The notes under the pieces are model-generated. The model was not told the origin of the DNA, did not search any database, and worked only from the letters and a program-made list of their open reading frames with translations. Made by a program: the position numbers and the translations under genes. A stretch of 64,000 nt of DNA. Source: Terriglobia bacterium. GTDB taxonomy: Bacteria > Acidobacteriota > Terriglobia > Terriglobales > Acidobacteriaceae. Location of the stretch: positions 62,001 to 126,000 of the forward strand of contig JAIQFO010000005.1 in assembly GCA_020073215.1 (NCBI GenBank), given 5' to 3'. The stretch's first letter is position 1. The number at the start of each line of letters is the position of its first letter. Of the stretch, positions 1 through 11,100 are shown piece after piece.

Positions 1-3000
1 AAAAAACTACGTAGGCGCCTCCGTGATAGCGCGAGATCACGCAAAAGACGACGGGACCTTTGAAGTTGATTACCGCCCTCCCGATTTCGGCGCCGTACTC
101 AAGTTGCAGTCTGCGCATCGATTCCGGCGAGCCATCGAACCCCGACAGGTTGGCCAGGACCACCACGGGTCGATTATTGCTCGCCGCGTTGATGGCGCGC
201 GCCACTTTCTTGGAGGATAGCGGGAAGAGCGTGCCGGAAGTCCATTGATCCGGCCCGTCGGCGGGGACAAATCCCAACCGTTGCACTGCCCGCGACTCGA
301 TACCGATCAGACAAACGGGATAGCCGCCAAGATGCGCATCCCACACGACCGCACTCTCCGCTGCGCGCATGCCGGCCCAGCGCTCGAGCGGAGCGTGGTC
401 CTGGTCAATGGCCGCCATCATCACTTTGCGGATATCAAAGGATTTCTTGCGCCCAGGGTTGGTCTCGTCCGATAAGATATCGCCGACCAGTTCGAATCCG
501 TCGTTTCCGTTCCTGCCATGAGGATAGACTCGCACATCGCGATCCAGGGCATCGGCAGTCGTGGCCCGCCGGGGAAAACGTTCGCCCGCAGCCACGTAGG
601 TGTGGTCATAGTGGCGCAACAGTATGTGGCAGGCTTCATCGATGTCGCGTGCCCAGTACTGCGCCTGGCCGTTGAGACCCATGATGCGGTCGTAGCCGCC
701 GATGCCTTGATTGTCCTCAGCCGACACGCTGCCGGAATAGTCCAGCGCGCGCTTGCCGGTGAGCACCATCGCCGCTTTCGGCGTCATGATCAGAATGCCC
801 CGAGTGTGCATGAGCATGGTGGCCTCGGCATTCCAGTAGGGCTGCGCGCCAACATTGATTCCGTTCACCACTAGGTTCACTTCACCGCCCGCTTGCGTGA
901 ACTCCACCAAGCCCCGGAGCACGCGGGCAATCCAATCCATGTTTTCCACTCCGCTGTCCATCGAGATCTTGGCGCCGGCCGAGATGGGAAACCATTCCAG
1001 GGGAACGCCCTTCGCCTGCGCGAGATCCAAAGCCGCGAGGACGCGCCGGCATTCCGGTTCGGCGATGGCGCCCAGATCCTTGCTGGGATCGCCCAGGACG
1101 AGAACCCGGGTCATGCCCTCGGGATACTGAGCTGTAAAGTTGCGGATGACGCCGACGATGATGTTGGCTTTGTTCTGGCCATAGGGACGGTCGACCGCGA
1201 CCAGACGGCCTTCCGAGTCAAGATCATGCTCGACAAAATCGCCAGCGGGAAATTCGGCCCGCGTGTGTTCGGGATCGGGTGTGAGCATTCTGATGATTTC
1301 GTACGGGTAGATGAGCCCTCGCTGGCGCATGCGGACGACTTTCTGGTCGTATTCGGTCAGGGGTTTGATGGGTTGTAGTTGGGCTCCGGGCCGGAAAGTG
1401 ATGAGCATGCCGCTGCCGCCCGGGCTCGAGATACGCACCACCATATCGCGCAACTCGCCGGTCGCAGGATTGGGAATGCGGGCGCGCACTATCACTTGTT
1501 CCAACCCCAGGCCTTCGGTAGCGGGCGCAAGTTTACGGACAAGATCCCGCAATTCATCCCGCGTAAGATTGAACGGCGGCCACACGTTAAGCAGTATGCG
1601 ATTCCAATGGAGGCGTTGATGGGTCGGCCGCCGCGACTGAAACAGCCGGATGCTGGCCATCGCTTCCATTAACATGCGCTCCAGATGCGGCAGTTGCACG
1701 ATGCGACCCGCCTCATCTCGGACTGGAGTCACGTCGCGCACCTCCGCGCACGCGAACAACCGCTCGTCCTTCGGGTTATCGCGGGCCATGGCATGGAGTA
1801 GGTACACGTCTTCGACCGACGGCAGCCGTTCAATTTTGAAATTGCTAAGCCGCCAAAGATGCAACCGTTCTCCCAACAGGGGATGGATTTTGCGGTAGAG
1901 CTTCTCCTCTTCATACGTATTCTCGCTGGTGGGGCGAAAGGTGAAATGCAAGCCGACTATACCTTGGCGCTGACCGGTGCCGGCGGCGGTCACTACGATG
2001 CGCCGGATGGAGCGCGGGAAGCCAGCCTGGTTGAGCACCGAGCGCACTTCCTGCTGCGTAGTATCCGGATCGCCCAACTTGCCGGAATGGAATACGTAGA
2101 AATCGATGGCGATGTCGTGGTCTGCCGGAACTTCCGCGATCATTGGAAACAGCGTCCGCGCCGCCTCCGCAAGCCGGGAGTAGCCGGCGTGCGTGGTGAA
2201 CAGGTGTATGCGCTTTCCCTCATGCTCGTACTCCGCCAATGTGCAGCACTGTCCCTCCGCATTCACGGAGCGAAAGTTCGTGAGCTTTCGGATCCGGTAG
2301 TACCGCCGGGTCAGCGCCTCCAGCATCAATTTGCGCAGGGCTTGGTCGGCGGTTGCGAACCGGCCGGAGATTAGATTGAACAGCGGCTGCGGACATTCGA
2401 TCAGTGCGCGGACTCTCTCGTAGCGGTCCGCGGCATCGGGATTCGAAGCCAGATAGGCGAGGTGTTCCTCCATTTGGTCGTACACCTGTTGACGTGCCCG
2501 CTCAAATAGCGGTTGGTCGAAGTAGCGATAGCGCACTTCCCGCGCCAGGTCGGTGACTGCGGGAAAGAGCCCATTGGTCATGGAGACCATTCGGTCGAGG
2601 AGCGTCCGAAAAGACTCCTCAGCTTGCGGCGACCCTGTCTGGGCGCGCCGCAGGCGTCGTTCGAGGACGCTCAAAACGGGCGCGATCTGCTGCTCCGCGC
2701 GTTGATGCGACTTGTAGATCCAAAGCAAGCTCTCTTCCAGTTCAGGGGAGCGTTCCAGCGTCCGCACGCCGTAGTGAGCCAGTGCGCGTTGGAGCGCGCT
2801 GACAAAGGCCGGCGGGAGTCCTGCACCGCGCGTCTCCAGCATGCGCAAGTAGGAAAACAGATAGACCTCGGCACTGGGTTCTTCGCCGCTGGCTCGATGG
2901 TTTACCTCGGGCTGGCGTTGGAACAAGGAACATATGTCCACAAAAATGTTGAGGATCTCATCTTCGCGCTGTCTTATTTCCTCACTCTCCACGGGGCAAT

Positions 3001-5176
3001 TCTCGCTCCATACGGCGAGCAGATGCGCGGTTTGCTTGGGATCGATGTCAAAGCCCAACGTGAGCTGGCGCAGTTCATCCAGGCTCTGACGGCAGCTGGA
3101 TTGGATGCCTTCTGCGTTTTCATCCGAGGCGGACGCGCCAAAGACCACTTGCTCCGCAGTTGCAACCGTGTCGTCACCAGCGGATGGGTCGATCTGCAGG
3201 AGAGGGGCTCCGGTGTCCACCTGAACGTTGGGTATGGCCATCACCTGCCGGACCTTGCCAGAAAATTGGGCCACGATTTGCGTCTCCATTTTCATGGCCT
3301 CGAGCACCGCCAAGCGGTCGCCGGCCGCAACCGTGTCGCCCGGCTTAACAAGAATGGAAACCACCACCGCCGGCGCCGGCGCGTGCACCACGCCCCCGTC
3401 ATCTCGATCAATCTGGTGCAACACACCGTCCACCTCGATGCGGTAACTGAGTCCCTGGACTACGGAGACGACGCGAAAACGCCGCCGAAAGACGGTGAGC
3501 CAACATTCATACGGACCCAATCGGTCAAGCTGGGCATCGATGCGTGCCCCGTTCACCTCGATGCGGTATCGCTGGGGACCGAGGCGATAAATCTTCGGCG
3601 AGTAGCAACGGCCTCGATAGCGCAGCGCCGCAGCCAGGCCTACCTCGCTGCGGACCTGCGGCCGACCGCGCAGCGCCGACGCGTAAAACTGCGTCTGCTC
3701 CACGGCTAACTGGGCATCGTAGGTCTCGATTGCGGCTTGAACCAGGGCTACGTCGGCGTATCGCCTGGAGAGGTGCTCACCGGTTGCCGCTAAGCCGTCC
3801 AGCCATCCAACATGTACATCTCCAAGCTGTACCTCGGAGCGGTTCAGTAATTCCAGCAGAAAGCCTCTGTTACTGGTTCCGCCCTTGATGACGACAACGC
3901 TCTCTCGCAGCGCTCGCTGCAGGCGGGAAAGCGCTTCTTTCCGATTCTTGCCGTAGGCGATAATCTTGGCGATCATCGAGTCAAACTCCGAGGGGATGGG
4001 ATCGCCTTCCGCCACCCCGGTGTCGATGCGCACCCCCGGCCCGGGCAGGATTCTGAGCCGCTCAATCACGCCCGGAGCTGGAGCAAAGCCGTTGTCCGGA
4101 TCTTCCGCATTCAACCGCACCTCAATGGCATGGCCGGTGGTGCGAGGAGGTTCACCTTCCAGTCGGCCGCCGCGCGCCACGTGGATCTGAAGTTTCACGA
4201 GATCGAGCCCGGTCGTGCATTCGGTCACCGGATGTTCGACCTGCAACCGGGTATTCATCTCCATGAACGAGAAGCGGTTGCTTTCCGGTTCGTACAGGAA
4301 TTCGACCGTGCCGGCATTGTGATAGCCGGTTGCTTGACTCAAGCGCACCGCCGCGTCGCGTAGCATCTGATCCTGCTTCGGAGAAAGCGCCGGCGAAGGC
4401 GCTTCTTCGAGGATTTTCTGTTGGCGTCGCTGGATGGTGCAGTCGCGCACGCCGGCGGCCCACGTCGTGCCATAGCGGTCAGCAATAATCTGGACTTCGA
4501 CGTGGCGCGCGCCTTGCACCAGAGCCTCCAGAAAAACGGTTGGGTCGCCGAAGGCCTTGAAGGCCTCGGCCCGGGCGCTAGTAAAAGCTTGGGGGAGTTG
4601 GTCCGCGGAACGCACCAGGCGAATTCCACGGCCACCACCTCCAGCGGTGGCCTTAATAAGGAGCGGATAGCCCAGGCGCACGCCATGGGTCTGGGCGTCA
4701 GCGAGGCATTCCACCGGCCCATTGCTCCAGGGCGTTACCGGAATCTGCGCCTGCTCGGCAATTCGTTTCGAGGCGATCTTGTCGCCCACACGCCGCATCA
4801 CATCGCCGTCCGGGCCGATGAACACGATGCCCAGTTCGCGGCAAAGGTCGGCAAATGCCGCGTGCTCGGCCACAAAGCCCCACCCTGCCCAAACCGCGTC
4901 CGCCCGTGCCGTCGCCAGCGCGCGTTCGATGCGGCCATAGTCGACGTAACTGCTCTTGAGCTGTTGGGTGTTTGGATCGAGGACCTGAGGGGGGCCGAGA
5001 CACACTGCCTCATCCGCTTCGCGCACAAACATGGAACGGCGGTCAGGCTCGGTGAAAAGCGCGATCGTGCGCAATGCTGTGCCCTGTTCTTGATTGAAAT
5101 CGCGGACCGCGTGGATAAAGCGCATGGCAGCTTCGCCGCGATTCACGATAGCCACACGTTGAAATTCATTTTCCAT
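1..5176 (-). CDS. Single-chain eukaryote-type acetyl-CoA (acyl-CoA) carboxylase, partial at the left edge
   Basis: Predicted to make malonyl-CoA from acetyl-CoA, biotin, ATP and bicarbonate in one polypeptide. The first 1725 residues are in the window with no stop; the C-terminal part lies outside. Read from the sequence: biotin carboxylase at about 5-450 (start IVNRGEAAMRF, Gly-rich ATP loop KATAGGGGRGIR, HVEVQI, EMNTRLQVEHPVTE); biotinyl domain with AMKME at about 627-631; a long middle segment (about 700-1150) with phrases like those of the eukaryotic ACC central domain (KDERLFACAEVRD, HWNRILLNVWPP); then carboxyltransferase (GVPLEWFPISAGAKI, LTGKRALDYSGS, NRPVVVLANLSGFDG). Bacterial ACC is normally four separate subunits, so this fusion is unusual. 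ATG start with AGGTGA upstream; 23 bp after the synthase stop, so almost certainly co-transcribed and supplying its malonyl units. A propionyl-CoA preference cannot be excluded. Confidence 0.9.
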   Translation of the reverse strand, partial: MENEFQRVAIVNRGEAAMRFIHAVRDFNQEQGTALRTIALFTEPDRRSMFVREADEAVCLGPPQVLDPNTQQLKSSYVDYGRIERALATARADAVWAGWGFVAEHAAFADLCRELGIVFIGPDGDVMRRVGDKIASKRIAEQAQIPVTPWSNGPVECLADAQTHGVRLGYPLLIKATAGGGGRGIRLVRSADQLPQAFTSARAEAFKAFGDPTVFLEALVQGARHVEVQIIADRYGTTWAAGVRDCTIQRRQQKILEEAPSPALSPKQDQMLRDAAVRLSQATGYHNAGTVEFLYEPESNRFSFMEMNTRLQVEHPVTECTTGLDLVKLQIHVARGGRLEGEPPRTTGHAIEVRLNAEDPDNGFAPAPGVIERLRILPGPGVRIDTGVAEGDPIPSEFDSMIAKIIAYGKNRKEALSRLQRALRESVVVIKGGTSNRGFLLELLNRSEVQLGDVHVGWLDGLAATGEHLSRRYADVALVQAAIETYDAQLAVEQTQFYASALRGRPQVRSEVGLAAALRYRGRCYSPKIYRLGPQRYRIEVNGARIDAQLDRLGPYECWLTVFRRRFRVVSVVQGLSYRIEVDGVLHQIDRDDGGVVHAPAPAVVVSILVKPGDTVAAGDRLAVLEAMKMETQIVAQFSGKVRQVMAIPNVQVDTGAPLLQIDPSAGDDTVATAEQVVFGASASDENAEGIQSSCRQSLDELRQLTLGFDIDPKQTAHLLAVWSENCPVESEEIRQREDEILNIFVDICSLFQRQPEVNHRASGEEPSAEVYLFSYLRMLETRGAGLPPAFVSALQRALAHYGVRTLERSPELEESLLWIYKSHQRAEQQIAPVLSVLERRLRRAQTGSPQAEESFRTLLDRMVSMTNGLFPAVTDLAREVRYRYFDQPLFERARQQVYDQMEEHLAYLASNPDAADRYERVRALIECPQPLFNLISGRFATADQALRKLMLEALTRRYYRIRKLTNFRSVNAEGQCCTLAEYEHEGKRIHLFTTHAGYSRLAEAARTLFPMIAEVPADHDIAIDFYVFHSGKLGDPDTTQQEVRSVLNQAGFPRSIRRIVVTAAGTGQRQGIVGLHFTFRPTSENTYEEEKLYRKIHPLLGERLHLWRLSNFKIERLPSVEDVYLLHAMARDNPKDERLFACAEVRDVTPVRDEAGRIVQLPHLERMLMEAMASIRLFQSRRPTHQRLHWNRILLNVWPPFNLTRDELRDLVRKLAPATEGLGLEQVIVRARIPNPATGELRDMVVRISSPGGSGMLITFRPGAQLQPIKPLTEYDQKVVRMRQRGLIYPYEIIRMLTPDPEHTRAEFPAGDFVEHDLDSEGRLVAVDRPYGQNKANIIVGVIRNFTAQYPEGMTRVLVLGDPSKDLGAIAEPECRRVLAALDLAQAKGVPLEWFPISAGAKISMDSGVENMDWIARVLRGLVEFTQAGGEVNLVVNGINVGAQPYWNAEATMLMHTRGILIMTPKAAMVLTGKRALDYSGSVSAEDNQGIGGYDRIMGLNGQAQYWARDIDEACHILLRHYDHTYVAAGERFPRRATTADALDRDVRVYPHGRNGNDGFELVGDILSDETNPGRKKSFDIRKVMMAAIDQDHAPLERWAGMRAAESAVVWDAHLGGYPVCLIGIESRAVQRLGFVPADGPDQWTSGTLFPLSSKKVARAINAASNNRPVVVLANLSGFDGSPESMRRLQLEYGAEIGRAVINFKGPVVFCVISRYHGGAYVVF

Positions 5177-5199
5177 AAGTCACCTGCTTGACACGTTGT

Positions 5200-8100
5200 T
5201 CATGCGACGACGGTTTCCAGGCACATCGCATCGTGTAGCGCTTTTAGCCGCTCGGCATCGACTGCGCCGGGAACCGCCACGGTGCGGTAACCCTTAAGTT
5301 GCAGGTAGCGGTTTCCTCTTGCATCAACAACCTCCGCATCGAAGCTGCCGCGACCGGGGCCGGGAGTGACGACGGCATAGATGCCGGTGTCGGCCGCCTC
5401 CGGGTTCAGCGGAAGCGATGAGTATGAAATGCGATCAAGGTGCTGCGGGAGACCCATACTGCCCTCCACGCCCATCTCCCAGAGCCCGGCAGTCTGGAAG
5501 CAAAGCTCGATCAGGCGTGGTGCCATGATTGTCGGCAGCCCGGACGGCAGATGGTTGGCGGGCAAGCCTTTGGCCATCAGCCCGATAATTTTTTGCCCGT
5601 CCCACCAGGCCCGCTCCACAACCTGGTACGCGGGTCCGTGGAAGTAGAGGCGATAGATGTCGGCAGCTTCGATGAAGTGCCCGTCCGGCGACCTCAGCGC
5701 CGGTACGCTCACCGCTTGGGGCGTCTGTTTTGTGAGCCGCACCCGGGCGGTGAAGTGCGTTGTCACTTGCGGCTCAGCTTGAGCAGGGAGCGATCGGCTG
5801 CCGCTTAAGCGGCAGTCCGCCAGCAAAGTCAGGCCGTCAACCAGGGAATCGTTATCGCGTTTCGGATGAATAATCGCCTCGACCGTCACCGCGCGCGGTT
5901 CGTTCCGATAGAATTTGAACGGCGCCAGGAAGTTCACATCTTCGATCGCTGCCACATGCCAGCCGGGAAGCAGACTTTGCGCGGCCTCGGCGAACGCCTC
6001 GATGCCCATGACCCCGGGCAGCACGGGTGTGCCGTCGATCTGATGATCGTGAAGAAACGGCTGAATCACCGGGTCCAACGTCGTCACGATGGTGATGCCT
6101 CTCTGCAGGTCAACGCTTGCCATCTTGCCGAACATTGGTCCTGTTTTTGAATCCAATGGTCCTTGTGCTGATAAGCTCTTTGAGGCTCCGGCGGCGGATG
6201 TATCCAGTCCGCCGGCGGCATCCCATTCGTTCAGCAGAACACCGAAACGCTGGCCGATAACAACTTCGCCCCTGGTGCCGCCCGCGGTGAGTTCGCGGCG
6301 AATTAGGGGAACCCCCGCCTCGGGTGACAGCATGTCAATACCTGCCAGTTCCATCATCTTGGGGATAGAGCCGCGTGTGGCCATGCCAATGCCGCCCCAT
6401 GCCGTCCAGTCGATGACGATGCCGCGTGTCGCTGGCCGGGTGTTGCGGAAGCTCGAGGTGATCTTGCACAACAGATCGTTGGCCGAGCTGTAGTCCGTTT
6501 GTCCGGCGTTGCCGAAGCGTGCGGCAATTGAACTAAATGCCACCGTTGCCCCGACCGGCATGTCGCCGATGGCATGCAGAAGATTGAACCAGCCGTTGCT
6601 CTTGACGTCGAAGACCAGATCGAATTCACGCGCATCCTTATCTGGCAGGAAGTGGCTGCGCTCGATGCCGGCGGCGTGGAGCAGCACATCGATGTGTCCG
6701 CTGCGTTCCCGCACTTGCTTGATGATCCTGGTTACTGCGTCGGCGTCGGTGAGGTTGACGCTGAAGTAATGGGCGGTACCGCCGGCGGTTCGCACCGCAG
6801 CGATCGCGCTGCAGGCTGCCTGGGCTCGCTCCAACGCTGCCAGCTCTTTTTCCACCAGGGCAGGCGTGGCGCGTTCGCCGCGCGCCTGGATGCGCGCGAA
6901 GAGATCGCGCTTAAGGCCGTCCTTGTCGGTCGCGAAGCGTTTAAGATCGGGATTGTCCGGATTGGGCTCGGGTACCAGGTCGAGCAGGTAGAACGTGCCT
7001 CCGGAGGCCGTCGCCAAGTCCGCGGTGATGGCCGATACGATGCTTCCAGCCGCGCCGGTGACGAGAAAGACGGAGTTGCTGTCCAACGTCAGACCGGGCT
7101 GGCCATCGGTGGCGGGCTGTTCCTGCAGCCCAACCGTCCAGCGCAGACCTTCCTTATAACCAATTTCGACTGCGCCCGGATCGCTCAAGGTTTCTTGCAC
7201 CAGGATGTCGGCGACTTCTGACGGCTTTCGTTCCGCTTCAAAGTCGACCGCTTTGACCAAGGCGTCCAACCGCTCTCGCTTATACGTTTTGGTGAAGCCC
7301 ACAACTGCGCCACCTAACGGCGCGATGGCACCGGCCCCATCGTAACCATGCTGTCCACCCAGCCGTGTTGCGGCTACGAGGAATGTGCCCGGCTTCGCAA
7401 CCTGCTCGAACAAAATGCGCATGGTCGCATACAACGATTTGACACGCACCCGCAGGGCTTCATGCCAACGGGTAAGGTCCATATCTGCGAGCGCGCCCTC
7501 GCGGTCGAGCGCGGGCAGCCAATACACTCCGTGCACGGGACCTGTGGCCAGCCAATTCTTGAGACGATCGGCCAGTTTGCCGGCATCCGACGCATCTTCG
7601 ATGCGGAGAACTTTTACCCCCATCGTGGTTAGCTGTTTTGCCAACGCGTCAGCCACACCAGATTGGTCGGGCATGAGGACCACGCGGCGACCGGATGTGA
7701 GCGTCACACCGGTTGGCTTGCAAAGGGCAAGGGGCGGGCGCAGGTTGGGAACAGGCACGCGGCGCGGAATACGATTGGCGGCGTCGAAACTGGCGGGGGC
7801 CGGACGCGAAACCGCTGAAGATGCAGACACCACCGGTTTGTTCTGCGCTGGTTCTCGCTTTTCTTGTGTGGCGGAGATACTTGCGGTTGGAGCTTTCGCT
7901 GGCCCGGACTGCCGGTCGTGAGCGAACTTGATCACGTGGGCCAGGGTCGGGAAATCGCGCAGCTTGAGATTCTCATCGCGCGGAATGTTGTACGCTGCTC
8001 GCACCGCCGCAAACATTTCGGCCTGTTTGACGGTGTCGACGCCGAGGTCGGCTTCGAGGTCGAGATCCACGTCGAGCATATCCTTCGGATAGCCGGTCTT

Positions 8101-11100
8101 CTCGGCCACGATCGCCAGGATCTTCTCTTTGATGGAATCGTCCGTGGCCGCTTGGGCGGTGGCTGGAGATGAGGTGGGCGGAACTGCCGCTCTGATAGGT
8201 TGTGACGAAGGAGTTGTAAACGCCTGAGTTAAGTCGGGACGCTTCTCATACACGAAGCGAATGACATGCGCTAGGGTGGGGTAATCGCGCAGTTTGCGAT
8301 TTTCGTCGCGCGGAATGTCATACGCGGTGCGGATGGCGGCAAACATTTCGGCCTGCTTGACGGTGTCGACGCCGAGGTCGGCTTCGAGGTCAAGATCCAA
8401 GTCGAGCATGTCTTTCGGATAACCGGTTTTCTCAACCACAAGAGCGAGGATGCTTTCTTTGACGTCATCGCCAGCCGAAACCGGCGCCGATGTCGCGGTC
8501 GGCGCCGGTTTCTCGGCGGCCACAGCGGGTTTCGGCGTGGCGGATTTGACGTCCGTCGCAACCGCTGGGGCCGCGGCCATGTCGGGGCGCTTCTCATACA
8601 CGAAGCGGATGACGTGCGCCAGGGTCGGATAATCGCGCAGTTTGCGGTTTTCGTCTCGTGGGATGCTGTAAATCTCGCGGATGGCGGCAAACATTTCGGC
8701 CTGTTTGACGGTGTCGACGCCGAGGTCGGCTTCGAGGTCGAGATCCACGTCGAGCATGTCTTTGGGATAGCCGGTCTTTTCTACCACTAGTGCGAGAATG
8801 CGTTTCTGGATATCGCCAGCGACTTGCGCGGATGTCGCTGCGGGTGATGATTTCTCTGCTGCCACAGCGACTTTCGGAGCGGTGAGTTTGACTTCTTCTT
8901 TTGCGGCCGCCGGGGCTGCAGCCAGGTCTGGCCGCTTGTCATACACGAAGCGGATCACGTGCGCCAGGGTCGGAAAATCACGCAACTTGCGATTCTCATC
9001 GCGCACGATGTTGTATGACGCACGGATGGCGGCAAAGACCTCCGCCTGCTTGACCGTGTCGACACCAAGATCGGCTTCGAGATCGAGATCCAGATCGAGC
9101 ATGTCAACCGGATATCCGGTCTTCTCGGCGACCAGGGCCAGCACCCTCTCTTTCACTGAATCGGGCTTTGGCTCGAATGTTCGTGCGCCCTTGGCCGCCG
9201 GCTTTGGCGCTGCAGAAGGAGCAGGAGTGGAGACGGGAACCTTGGCTGCCGGTTCAGTGACCGCAATGACCGGTAGAGGCGCCAGTTTTGTGACAACGAC
9301 TGGCGTGAGCGGCGTTGCCTGTGGCGTGCGGGATGGTACGGTCGTTGTTGCGGTTGCGGTCGCAGTTGGTGATGCCGAAGCGATCTCGGGGACTCGCGCC
9401 GCCAGCCCTTGGTCGCGCACACGCAGCGTGCGGTGGACCACCTCCAGATCGGCAGCCGGGCGGCCAGCGACACTTGTAAGCCAGGCACTCCAGGCGCTGT
9501 CATCGACGATGCGGTAGGCATAGCCCAAAGCATTCGGGCTGCGACGGACCCCGTCTTTCGTCTTCACCCAGTGCAGCAGCATCATGCTGATCTGCGAACC
9601 GAATCCTGCTCCCAGATGTATTGCGTACTCGACAGGGTAGGTGCCACCTTTCGACAGGTTCAACTCTCCGAGTTCAGGGTCAACTTCCTTGAAGTTGGCG
9701 ACCGGAGGCACGCAGCCGGTTTCGAGCGCCTTGACGGCGACAACATCTTCGATGCCCGTGCCCATGGCGTGACCGGTGAAGCCCTTGGTGTTGGCGATGA
9801 CGATGCGATCCGCGACATCGCCAAAGACGCGACGAAGCGCATAGATCTCAGCGGAGGCGCTGCCGCCGCGCGCCGGCGTGTAGGTTTCATGGGATACAAA
9901 AACGGTTTGTGGCGCGATCTCGCGACGCGAAATGCCGCTTTGCACTTCGGCTCTGGCCACCAAGGTCTCCATCACCTGGCCGATGTGCTGGACATCAAGA
10001 CGAGTACCGTGGAAGGCGCTGTTGTTGGTCACCGTGGACAACACTTCGCAGATGGGCTGAATGCCACGCTCGCGCGCGGCGGCTGCGCTCTCCACCACCA
10101 GAGCGGCAGCGCCCATGCCGATCAGCATGCCGTGGCGCCTGCGGTCGAAGGGAATGGCGGCATCTGCGACCACTTCGTCGGTGGCTGCCGCTCCAGTGGC
10201 CAGGAAGCCAGCGCCCATCCAATCGATCAGATGGTCGGAGGTGACGTCGTCCGCGGAGACGACAATTACACGGCTGCAGCGCTCGGCGTGGATCCAGTCT
10301 TGTGCGAGCGACACCGCTTGCGAGGTGCTGGCGCAGGCAGCGTTGACTTGAGTGTTGGGACCGCGGGCGCCGATGAATTCGGCGAATTGCGAATGTCCCA
10401 TGGACAAGACCCGGAGCAGGAAGCGCCGGTTGAAGACATACGGTTGTTTGTCGATGGCGACGCGTAATTCGTCAATACGCCGGTCTAGCTCCTGCGCAAG
10501 ATTGGATTGACCGTTCCCCTCAACCGCACGGGCGAGCAGGTTTTCGAGCGTGGCCAACTGCTCGCGGCGCTCGTGGTCCGCATAGTAGCGCGCCATCTCA
10601 TCGGCAAACGAATCTAACCCGGGGAAGGCTGAGGCAAAAATCACACCGGTATCGTCGCGCAAAGCGTCGGGCAAACCCCAGCGCTCTGGCAGTTGCGTGC
10701 CTTTGGTCGTGGTCTTATAGCGCATGACCAGCGGGATGCCCGCATCGCGCAATGCGTCGATGCCCACGGCGATCGCCAGTTGGGTAACACGGTCGAGGGC
10801 GCCCACGCGTTCGGCGGGAATTCCGAATTCATTTTCCAGATCAAAAGCTCCTCCACGCCCCGCCAGCTTGAGGACGTCCGCGACACTACTGAGCGTCTCA
10901 AACCTGGGTTCTCCCGTCTCGCTTTTCACCAGGCGCGTGATGTGTTTGTCGAGCATGGCTTGCCGGAAGCGCGCGGGAATCGAATCGAGAAACTGATCGC
11001 CGCGCAGAATGCGGCCGATATTGCCATCATCAAAGATGTGGTCGGTTCCAGGCAGGCCTAACGCCGCGCCCGTAATGACAACGGGCTGAGAGGTGGAGCG

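Noticed and set aside
2513..3709. 398-codon plus-strand open frame opposite the carboxylase gene
   Set aside because: Antisense shadow of the GC-rich biotin carboxylase/biotinyl coding region; no known motif or RBS.
4421..5191. 256-codon plus-strand frame opposite the carboxylase start
   Set aside because: Antisense to the conserved biotin carboxylase N-terminus.
9409..10467. 352-codon plus-strand frame
   Set aside because: Antisense to the second ketosynthase domain; Arg/His/Gly-rich without fold signals.
9700..11080. Second ketosynthase as a chain-length factor
   Set aside because: The active-site Cys (NAACAST) is retained, unlike classic chain-length factors.
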